Assembly: GCF_000152805.1 (NCBI RefSeq)
Contig: NZ_CH902578.1
Location: 1,549,927 to 1,613,926, forward strand
Length of the DNA: 64,000 nt
DNA from: Maritimibacter alkaliphilus HTCC2654
Lineage (GTDB): Bacteria; Pseudomonadota; Alphaproteobacteria; Rhodobacterales; Rhodobacteraceae
Direction: 5' to 3'
Part shown: one piece after another, positions 48,213 through 55,058 of the stretch
Layout of the letters: each line of letters opens with the position of its first letter
How positions within the stretch are numbered: position 1 is the stretch's first letter
Notes under the pieces: generated by a model
What the model was told of the DNA's origin: nothing
Seen by the model: only the letters and a program-made list of their open reading frames with translations
The model's database searches: none
Program-made: the position numbers and the translations under genes

Positions 48213-48659
48213 TCAGGCTTCGATCTCGTGCTTGCGGGCATGAAGGAAGTCGCGCAGGTCGAGCACGGATTTCTCGTCCATCGAGACGTAGATCAGCGAC
48301 ATATTGGTCCGCTCGCGCACCATTTCGCCGGGGAACGGCAGGTAGCTGAGTTCGCGCGACCCGAAACTGGGCGACGCGGTGCCGACCTGCCAGTCCGTCG
48401 TCAGTTCCACGTCCACGAGTTTCAGCGCCTTGTCGCCCCCCTGCCCCGGACGCTCGAACGGGACGCCCGCGAGTTTCAGGTAACTCGTCTTGTCGGCGGC
48501 CTTCACGAACCCGTCGACGAACTGGGCGGCAAGCACCTGAAGGTCCGCCGCTTCGTCAGGGTGGTGCATGTGCGAATGCAGGTGGTCGGCGTCATGCGGG
48601 TGGTTGTGATCGTGCGGGTGATGATGATCATGGTGGTGGTGCGGGTGGTCATGCGGCAT
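48213..48659 (-). CDS. His-rich protein of the guanidine operon, candidate metal chaperone
   Basis: A 148-residue protein of unusual design. In the first 33 residues there are 18 His (PHDHPHHHHDHHHPHDH and onward) with Asp, a classic nickel/zinc-binding tail. The rest (AADLQVLAAQFVDGFVKAAD, DVELTTDWQVGTASPSFGS, ERTNMSLIYVSMDEKSVLDL) is a folded domain I cannot name. It starts four bases after the agmatinase-family gene stop, so it is cotranslated. Guanidine hydrolases need nickel and use HypA/HypB-like chaperones in cyanobacteria; no such genes are seen here. I infer metal delivery or storage for the upstream enzyme; function unproven. Confidence 0.75.
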   Translation of the reverse strand: MPHDHPHHHHDHHHPHDHNHPHDADHLHSHMHHPDEAADLQVLAAQFVDGFVKAADKTSYLKLAGVPFERPGQGGDKALKLVDVELTTDWQVGTASPSFGSRELSYLPFPGEMVRERTNMSLIYVSMDEKSVLDLRDFLHARKHEIEA

Positions 48660-48662
48660 GGA

Positions 48663-49934
48663 TCAGCCCCCCACCTTGTGCGGATGCGGGTTCGACCAGC
48701 GCTTGCCCTCGAACTCGCCATGCGGGAACTGAACCGGCTTGTCGATCATCGCCTTGTGCTTGCCCAGCGTGCCGTGGCTGACCATCGCGCCCAGAACGTC
48801 GACGATGACGCGGGTGCCCATGAGGGCCGTGATGTCGGAAGTGTCGTAGGGGGGAGAAACCTCGACCAGTTCGAGCCCGCACAGCCCCTCTTTCGCGACG
48901 CCGGAGGCCAGCGCCAGCGCCTCACGCGGAAGAAAGCCGCCGGGTTCGGGCCAGCCGGTGCCGGGAACGAAACCGCAGTCGATCGAGTCGATGTCGAAGG
49001 ACATATAGACCATGTCGACGCCGTCCCATGCCATGTCGAGCGCCATTTCGACGGTCTTGTCGATGCCCATCGCCTCGACATCCGCCATGGTGATGATGTT
49101 GGTCTGCCGCTCGCGCGCGACCTTCACCGCCTCACGCGGCACCTGCCAGCCGCCGATCCCGATCTGGACGAGGTTCTTGGCGGGCACGTTGGGCATATTC
49201 GTTGCATGGAACCACGGCGTCGTGTGCATCCGTTCGTCGAGGTCTTTTTCCTGAATGTCGGCGTGGCGGTCGAAGTGGACGATGCCGATCTTCTTGGACG
49301 TGACTTCCGCGATACCGCGCACACAGGGAAAGCCGATGGAGTGGTCGCCGCCGATCATGATCGGGAAGCTGCCGGAAGATGCCACGTGGCTCACCGCCCG
49401 CGTGATCTGGTCGAAGGATTTCTCAAGGTTCGCGGGGATGGTGAACACGTCGCCCGCATCGCAGAGCGTCATCTGTTCGCGCAGGTCGACGCCGATTTCG
49501 TAGTTGTAGGGCGTGTAGAGCGCGGAAATCTTGCGCACACCTTGCGGGCCGAACCGGGTGCCGGGGCGATAGGTCGTGCCGCCGTCGAAGGGGATGCCAA
49601 GGACGGTCGCGTCATAGTGCGCGACCTCCAGCACGTCCTCGGCGTAGGGCGCTTTCAGAAACGTATTGATCCCCGCGTAATGCGGCAGCTCGCCCCGCGC
49701 GAAGATGGGGATCGACTTGTCCTCGATGCTGTCGGCGCCGGTCAGGCCCATGCGCAGCGCCCAGCGGCGCTCTTCGTCCCAGCGGCCTTCGGGCAGGTCG
49801 CCCTCTTTCTGCATCGCTTTCCAGCCGCCAAGCTTGGTCAGGTCAGGATGATGGGCGCGTCGGTCGCGGGCGTCATGCGCGGCCGCGAGGTCGCGGGGAT
49901 GGTGGGAACGGGTGTGTCTCGGGGTCGAAAACAT
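48663..49934 (-). CDS. gdmH: Agmatinase-family enzyme, probable guanidine hydrolase
   Basis: A 423-residue ureohydrolase. Binuclear metal ligands: IGGDHSIG (His198), HFDRHADIQ (Asp222, His224, Asp226) and MSFDIDSID (Asp314, Asp316). The N-terminal extension of about 100 residues compared with agmatinases (about 300) resembles guanidine hydrolases (about 390). The operon starts with a guanidine-I riboswitch and encodes an ABC importer, and a His-rich protein follows. All of this favours guanidine to urea plus ammonia over agmatine hydrolysis. I start at the ATG at 49934 (MFSTPRHTRSHHP); the longer frame from 50123 lacks similarity. Classical agmatinase remains the alternative. Gene symbol follows the guanidine hydrolase name. 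Confidence 0.8.
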   Translation of the reverse strand: MFSTPRHTRSHHPRDLAAAHDARDRRAHHPDLTKLGGWKAMQKEGDLPEGRWDEERRWALRMGLTGADSIEDKSIPIFARGELPHYAGINTFLKAPYAEDVLEVAHYDATVLGIPFDGGTTYRPGTRFGPQGVRKISALYTPYNYEIGVDLREQMTLCDAGDVFTIPANLEKSFDQITRAVSHVASSGSFPIMIGGDHSIGFPCVRGIAEVTSKKIGIVHFDRHADIQEKDLDERMHTTPWFHATNMPNVPAKNLVQIGIGGWQVPREAVKVARERQTNIITMADVEAMGIDKTVEMALDMAWDGVDMVYMSFDIDSIDCGFVPGTGWPEPGGFLPREALALASGVAKEGLCGLELVEVSPPYDTSDITALMGTRVIVDVLGAMVSHGTLGKHKAMIDKPVQFPHGEFEGKRWSNPHPHKVGG

Positions 49935-50028
49935 CGCTGTCTCCTGTCGTCGTGCCGCGTCTGGCGGCGTCTGTCGCGGGCCTTGGTTGCAGCGACACGC
50001 GGAGCCCGTGGGCGCGTGCCGTGTCGGG

Positions 50029-50799
50029 TCAACTGGCGCGGGCCAGCGAGGGGTAGAGGTCGAGGATGCGCTGGAACGGGATGCCCCGGTCGCGGGCGTC
50101 GAAATCGTAGGTGATGGTCGCACCGAAGGCGCCGGGGTCGTGCGGGTCCCAGCGCGGCTTGTCGAAGACGAGGACGCGGTCGCCCAGTTTGAAGCCCTCT
50201 TCCAGATCGTGGGTGACCATGAAGACTGTCATCTTGGTCTCGGCCCTGAGTTCGGTGAGGAACTGGTGCATCGAGAGCCGCGTGCCGGGGTCGAGCGCGC
50301 CGAAGGGCTCATCCAGCAGAAGGATGCGCGGTTTCGCGGTGAGCGCCTGCCCGATGGCGAGGCGTTGCTGCATCCCACCCGACAGGCTCGCCGGATACTG
50401 GTCGGCCACGTGGTTCAGCCCGATCCGGTCGAGCATGGCGTCGGCGCGGTCCAGCGCCTCGCGGCGCTTGGCCCCGCGCAGGCGACCCGATGCGGTCTGA
50501 AAGCCCTCGCCCGCCACGATGTTCTGACGCACGGTCAGGTGCGGAAAGACCGAATATTTCTGGAACACCACGCCCCGTTCCAGCCCTGGCTCGACCGCTG
50601 GCGCGCCCCCGTCGATGGTGATCGCCCCCCGCGTAGGCTGCTCTTCGGCCAGAAGCATGCGAAGGAAGGTGGATTTGCCGCAGCCAGAGGCCCCGACGAT
50701 AGAGATGAACTCCCCCTCGGCCACGTCGAGGTTCACACGTTCGAGGATCGGGCGGTTTCCGTAGCTTTGGAACACGTCGCGGACGGAGACGAAACTCAT
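50029..50799 (-). CDS. ABC transporter ATP-binding protein of the guanidine operon
   Basis: A 256-residue ATPase. Walker A GASGCGKST, Q-loop FQKYSVFP, signature LSGGMQQRLA, Walker B ILLLDEPFGALD and the His switch MVTHDLEEG are all present. It belongs to the NitT/TauT (SsuB-like) importer class. I start at the ATG at 50799 where MSFVSVRDVFQSYG begins; it overlaps the permease stop in ATGA. It would energise uptake of guanidine through the permease next to it. The C-terminus (PWDPHDPGAFGATITY-like) is longer than in SsuB. Confidence 0.93.
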   Translation of the reverse strand: MSFVSVRDVFQSYGNRPILERVNLDVAEGEFISIVGASGCGKSTFLRMLLAEEQPTRGAITIDGGAPAVEPGLERGVVFQKYSVFPHLTVRQNIVAGEGFQTASGRLRGAKRREALDRADAMLDRIGLNHVADQYPASLSGGMQQRLAIGQALTAKPRILLLDEPFGALDPGTRLSMHQFLTELRAETKMTVFMVTHDLEEGFKLGDRVLVFDKPRWDPHDPGAFGATITYDFDARDRGIPFQRILDLYPSLARAS

Positions 50800-51608
50800 A
50801 GCCCCGCCTCCATCCACGGGAACGCCTTGCGGGTCAGGAGCCTGAGCGCCCAGTCGATGAGGAAGGCCAGGAGCGTGATCCAGATGACGTAAGTGAGGAT
50901 GACGTCCATGGCGAGGTAACGGCGGACGAGGAAGATGCGGTAGCCAAGGCCCACGTCCGAGGCGACAGCTTCGGCGGCGATCAGAAAGAGCCATGCGGAG
51001 CCGAGCGACAGGCGGACATTGGCGATGAGGCGCGGCAGGATTTGTGGGAGCGCTACGCGGGCGGCGATGACCCATGTGGAGGCGCCGAGGGTCTGCGCCT
51101 TGACGATCTGTTCGTGCGGGATGTCGAGCACGCGTTGGCTGAGATCGCGGGTCATGAAGGGCGTGATGCCGATGACGATGAGCACGATCTTGGCGGTTTC
51201 GCCAAGGCCGAACACGATGAACAGGATCGGTAGCAGCGCGAGCGGCGGCACCATCGACAGGACCGCGACGAAGCCCGAGAGGCCACGCCGCGCGTAGGGC
51301 AAAAGGCCGATTAGCATCCCGAGGATGAGCGAGGTCAGGGCCGCGATCCCCACGCCGCCCAAAAGCCGGAGCAGAGAGGCCGCCGTGTCGCGCCACAGCA
51401 GGATTTCGCCCGAACGGCGATCAGGCTCGGTGAAAAGCCGGATCGCGGTATCGAGGATCGTCGCGGGCGCGGGCAGCAGCTTGTCCGCCGGGTTCGCGGC
51501 CAGCCGAATCTCGGACCCGATGGCATAGGCGATGGCGACGGCCACGAAGGGGGCCGCCGCGAGGGCGACCGCGAGGGGCCGGGCCGGGGATCGGTTGATG
51601 AGACGCAT
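50796..51608 (-). CDS. ABC transporter permease of the guanidine operon
   Basis: A 270-residue inner-membrane permease of the BPD type with about six transmembrane helices. The EAA loop, which docks the ATPase, is at HEQIVKAQTLGASTWVIAARVALPQILPRL. The N-terminal helix AVALAAAPFVAVAIAYAIG acts as the first span. It is the SsuC/TauC type, consistent with a small-cation or small-organic importer. It overlaps the ATPase gene by four bases and follows the binding-protein gene by 52 bases, in one transcript below the riboswitch. Confidence 0.93.
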   Translation of the reverse strand: MRLINRSPARPLAVALAAAPFVAVAIAYAIGSEIRLAANPADKLLPAPATILDTAIRLFTEPDRRSGEILLWRDTAASLLRLLGGVGIAALTSLILGMLIGLLPYARRGLSGFVAVLSMVPPLALLPILFIVFGLGETAKIVLIVIGITPFMTRDLSQRVLDIPHEQIVKAQTLGASTWVIAARVALPQILPRLIANVRLSLGSAWLFLIAAEAVASDVGLGYRIFLVRRYLAMDVILTYVIWITLLAFLIDWALRLLTRKAFPWMEAGL

Positions 51609-51660
51609 GGGTCAGCCTCGTGGCAAGGCGGGGCCGCGCGAACGGACCCGCGACGCGTGC

Positions 51661-52728
51661 TTACAGTTCGCCGTCGGCGGCCATCTGCATGTAAGTGGCG
51701 TCGTAGCGGAACTTGACGTTGTTCGCGTCACCGCTGGTCGAGCCATCCGGATAGGCCACGCCCACGAAGTCCGCGCTTGGTGCGCCCTCGCCAAGGATGC
51801 CCTTGTCGAACAGGAACTCGGCCACGTTGGTCATGGTCGTCGGCAGATCGGCGGACGAGGCCTGCGCAACGGCATCGGCCGGGTCATAGAACATCTCGGT
51901 CGCGGCGAGCTGTGCTTTGTAGCCCTCAAGATCGGTCCCCGAGGCTTCGGCCATCGCCGTCAACGCCTCTTCGTCGCCTGCGGCCATCAGACCCATGACT
52001 TCGTACCAGGCGCCCACCAGCGCCTTGCCGAAGTCCGGGTTGTCGGCCAGCGTTTCCGAATTCACGACCATGAGGTCGAGGATTTCGCCGGGAATGGCGG
52101 ACGAGTCGAACACGTTGGTCGCGTCGGGGTTGCTGCCGAGGATTTCCGACACCAGCGGGTTCCACGTCACGACCGCCTGCACATCGTCGGTGGCATAGGC
52201 CGCGATCATATCGGCATCCGAGGTGTTGATGACCCCGTCCAGATCACGCTCTGCCAGACCGACGCTGTCGAGGCCACGGGCGAGCAGGTAATGCGAGACC
52301 GACAGTTCGACGAGGTTCACGGGCTTGCCCGCAAGGTCTTCGATCGTGCCCTCGCCTTTCAGGATCACCGCATCGTTCCCGTTGGAATAGTCGCCGATGA
52401 TGAGCGCGGTGGTGTCGACGCCGCCGCCCGAGGGGATCGAGAGCGTGTCCATATTGGTGGCCGACACACCGTCGAAGGCGCCTGCGGTGTATTGGTTGAT
52501 CGACTCGACGTAGTCGTTGATCTGCACGATCTCGACGTCGATGCCGTATTTCTCGGCCCATTTGTCCATGATGCCGCTGTCTTCGAGATAGCCCCACGGC
52601 ATCCAGCCGACATAGATGGACCACGCCACCTTGAACTCGGTCTTTTCCTCGGCCTGAGCCGGAGCGAGAGATGCGCCGAGGACGCCGAGAGAGAGCGCCC
52701 AAGCGGACAGGATGTTCGTTTTGGTCAT
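51661..52728 (-). CDS. ABC transporter substrate-binding protein of the guanidine operon
   Basis: A 355-residue periplasmic binding protein of the NMT1/SsuA-like class. Signal peptide MTKTNILSAWALSLGVLGAS to about APAQA, then KVAWSIYVGWMPWGYLEDSG. GVINTSDADMIAAYATDDVQ and the YVGWMPWGY stretch fit the group often named urea- or nitrate-type ABC binding proteins. The bound ligand is likely guanidine because the gene is the first one after the riboswitch. Expression should rise when guanidine is present. Mature protein is acidic (many Asp/Glu), as expected for binding a cation. Confidence 0.9.
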   Translation of the reverse strand: MTKTNILSAWALSLGVLGASLAPAQAEEKTEFKVAWSIYVGWMPWGYLEDSGIMDKWAEKYGIDVEIVQINDYVESINQYTAGAFDGVSATNMDTLSIPSGGGVDTTALIIGDYSNGNDAVILKGEGTIEDLAGKPVNLVELSVSHYLLARGLDSVGLAERDLDGVINTSDADMIAAYATDDVQAVVTWNPLVSEILGSNPDATNVFDSSAIPGEILDLMVVNSETLADNPDFGKALVGAWYEVMGLMAAGDEEALTAMAEASGTDLEGYKAQLAATEMFYDPADAVAQASSADLPTTMTNVAEFLFDKGILGEGAPSADFVGVAYPDGSTSGDANNVKFRYDATYMQMAADGEL

Positions 52729-52821
52729 GATGTTCCCCGTTCTGCGTCCCGCCTTTGACTGGTCGGGTTCCGGTCCACTGGCGGAACAAAGAGATTGGGC
52801 GCGGACGAAACCAGCGCAGTA

Positions 52822-52924
52822 TGTCTCCCGGGATTTTGGCCCGCCGTGTGCCCTGCCGGAATTTGCCGGATGGGTGACGCTTCTCGGACCAGACCCGCGC
52901 TTTGGCGCGGCGGAACCCTAAGCG
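52822..52924 (-). promoter_or_regulatory. Guanidine-I (ykkC) riboswitch
   Basis: On the minus strand the segment carries the conserved ykkC blocks in order: TAGGGTTCCG (near 52920), a CCGCGC-CAAA-GCGCGG hairpin, CTGGTCCGAGA (52882-52892), ACACGGCGGG (52840-52849) and AAAATCCCGGGAGA (to 52824). This is the guanidine-I aptamer. It lies about 95 bases before the binding-protein gene. A GTTCCG/CGGAAC hairpin in the following linker might form part of the expression platform. Confidence 0.95.
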
Positions 52925-53139
52925 TCCTGCACGTCAAGGTGAGCGCAAGCGCGATTTCCGCGTCAACCGAGAACCGAACGCTGCGGGGCGCGGGCATGAC
53001 AATGGCGCACAAATGCGCGGCGATGGTGCAAAAATGGGCAGCCGCTGTCTGGATCGTGGCCCGGACAGGGACGCCCGACTTGGCCTTGCCGCCCCGCTCC
53101 ACTAGACGTTCTGGCGAGGGACAAGGGAGTCACCGGCGC

Positions 53140-54654
53140 ATGGCGACGGACACAGGGCAGACCGACGGGCCGCGCGTTTCGGTGATTATCCCGGTGCATG
53201 GGGTCGAGGCCTATATCGAGGACTGTATCGCTTCGGTTCAGGCGCAGGATCTGGCGTCGCTGGAAATCATCACGGTCAACGACGTGTCCCCCGACGACGC
53301 GCAACGGGTGATCGACCGTCTTGCCGCCGACGATCCCCGGATCAGGCCGATGGTTCTGACCGAGAACGTCGGACAGGGCTTTGCGCGCAACCGGGCGCTG
53401 GAGGTGGCGACGGGCGAGTATGTCTGGTTCATCGACGGCGACGACTGGATGCCCGACCCCGGCTTTCTGTCGCGGGCCGTCGCGCTCGCCGATACGACCG
53501 CGAGCGACATGGTGCGCGGGCGAAAGCTGTATCACGCGGTTGAGCGCAAACCGGGCCAGCCGCTGCGGCTGGTGGCGGACGAGGCGGAGCAGCGGTTTTC
53601 CGAAACGCGCGCGGGCATCGCCTTGGCCGACGATCCCTTCATTCTGGAAAGCTGGCATTTCTGGCTGTGGCTCTATCGTCGGTCCTTTCTGGAAGACCAC
53701 GGCATCCGCTTCGCCCTGACCCAGATGGAAGAGCGGCCTTTCGTGGTCGAGGCGCTGTTGCGCGCGGACCGGATCTCGCTCCTCGCTGTCGAGGCGACGC
53801 GCTATCGCCAGCGGGCGCAGTCGACGATGCGGCGGGCGCGCACGATGGAGGACAACGCGCGCCTTCTGCAAAACCTCGCGCTGGTGGTGGACAGCTTCGA
53901 CAAGTCCGGGGCCGTCGACCGCGCGAGCCCTTTGCGCGCGCATCTGAACGTGGCGATGACGCAATTTCTGGAGATCCTGTTCTTCCGCGAGGCCTTTGCC
54001 GATGTGCGCACCCGGTCGCAATCGGATCGGGATGCGTTCTGGCGGCAGGCGTCGGCAGCCTTTCGGCGCGCGGCTTTCACGCCCGCCGACATCGTGCCGG
54101 GGCTGGCCGGGCAGAACGACGCGGCGCTGGAAGCGCATGCCTATCACCTTGCCGTCGCCGGGCTTGGTGCCGACGACCCCGCGGTGACCACTCTGGCGGT
54201 CGATTTCGGGTTTCCGCCCGAGCCGGGCGAGGTGCCGGATGAGTTGGCGCGGGCGCTGGCGGATTACGCGGCGCACCGTCCGGGGGCCCATGCGACGCAC
54301 CGCAACGCATCGACGGTGGTCAATTACGGCCTGTTCGGCTGGCGTCTCTGGTGCCTCGCCCCCATGCTCGCGCTCGTCGTGCCGCATGCCCAGCGCGCCG
54401 CGTTTCGGGCGGAACCCTCGACCTACGCGCACCGCCATTGGGCGCGCGGGGTCGCGCTTGCCTTTCCGACCCGCGATCCGGCACGGCCCTTCAGGTTCTG
54501 GATGCCCGTCTTCGCCCGCATCCTCGCAGCGCAGGGGCTGGCGGGCCACGTCCCACGCTTTCGCCGCGATCCGGTGAAATTCGTGCGCACCCTCGCGACG
54601 CCGTTGGAGCGATTGGCCGGGCGGCTGCTTTTTCCGGCGGGCGAGCTTCGCTAG
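53140..54654 (+). CDS. Family 2 glycosyltransferase
   Basis: A 504-residue protein. Residues 10-120 form the GT-A domain: VSVIIPVHGVEAYIEDCIAS and YVWFIDGDDWMPDPGF with the metal-binding DxD-like DGDD. The C-terminal half is helical and has no motif I recognise. It would transfer a sugar to a cell-surface glycan or polymer; acceptor unknown. I use the ATG at 53140; the ORF from 52795 starts inside the riboswitch region and is not real. About 215 bp between the riboswitch and this start contain its promoter. It ends four bases into the GFA gene. Confidence 0.85.
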   Translation: MATDTGQTDGPRVSVIIPVHGVEAYIEDCIASVQAQDLASLEIITVNDVSPDDAQRVIDRLAADDPRIRPMVLTENVGQGFARNRALEVATGEYVWFIDGDDWMPDPGFLSRAVALADTTASDMVRGRKLYHAVERKPGQPLRLVADEAEQRFSETRAGIALADDPFILESWHFWLWLYRRSFLEDHGIRFALTQMEERPFVVEALLRADRISLLAVEATRYRQRAQSTMRRARTMEDNARLLQNLALVVDSFDKSGAVDRASPLRAHLNVAMTQFLEILFFREAFADVRTRSQSDRDAFWRQASAAFRRAAFTPADIVPGLAGQNDAALEAHAYHLAVAGLGADDPAVTTLAVDFGFPPEPGEVPDELARALADYAAHRPGAHATHRNASTVVNYGLFGWRLWCLAPMLALVVPHAQRAAFRAEPSTYAHRHWARGVALAFPTRDPARPFRFWMPVFARILAAQGLAGHVPRFRRDPVKFVRTLATPLERLAGRLLFPAGELR

Positions 54655-55016
54655 TCCAGAAAGGTCCAGTTGTCGGCCCCGTCGAACTGGCGGATGCGAA
54701 TGCCGTCGATCGCGCGCGGGTCGTCAGCCAGACGCAGGTTGAACGCGCGGTTGTCGTCGGCCTGCCCCTGCCAGTGGGTGACGCAGCCGCAGGTCGCGCA
54801 ATGGTGGAAGGCGAGCGATTTCTCACCACGCAGATAGGGGACCGTGTGGTCTTCGCCTTGCAGAAATCGCGCATTCGTGGGCGGAGAATAGCCCCAAAGG
54901 GCGCCATATCTTCTACAAGCCGAACAATTGCAGGAATTCAGCTTCGGCGGTCGGGTGATCTGAAACCGCACCGCGCCGCACAGGCAGGAGCAGGTTATGA
55001 GGTCGTCGTCGGGCAT
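54651..55016 (-). CDS. GFA-family (glutathione-dependent formaldehyde-activating-like) protein
   Basis: A 121-residue zinc protein of the GFA/Mss4-like fold. SCLCGAVRFQITRPPKLNSC with CNCSACRRYG and later HHCATCGCVTHW give the zinc-binding cysteines. Most GFA proteins lack proven formaldehyde activity; some bind glutathione or act as detoxifying enzymes. It is complete and lies between the glycosyltransferase and the DMGDH-type gene with no clear partner. It converges on the glycosyltransferase. Confidence 0.87.
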   Translation of the reverse strand: MPDDDLITCSCLCGAVRFQITRPPKLNSCNCSACRRYGALWGYSPPTNARFLQGEDHTVPYLRGEKSLAFHHCATCGCVTHWQGQADDNRAFNLRLADDPRAIDGIRIRQFDGADNWTFLD

Positions 55017-55058
55017 GGCCGCCTCCGGGGATACCCCCGAAAGCTACCATGAAACACG

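Noticed and set aside
52795-53139. N-terminal extension of the glycosyltransferase over the riboswitch
   Set aside because: The region holds conserved ykkC blocks on the other strand and the protein would have an unsuitable leader; the start at 53140 begins the GT domain.
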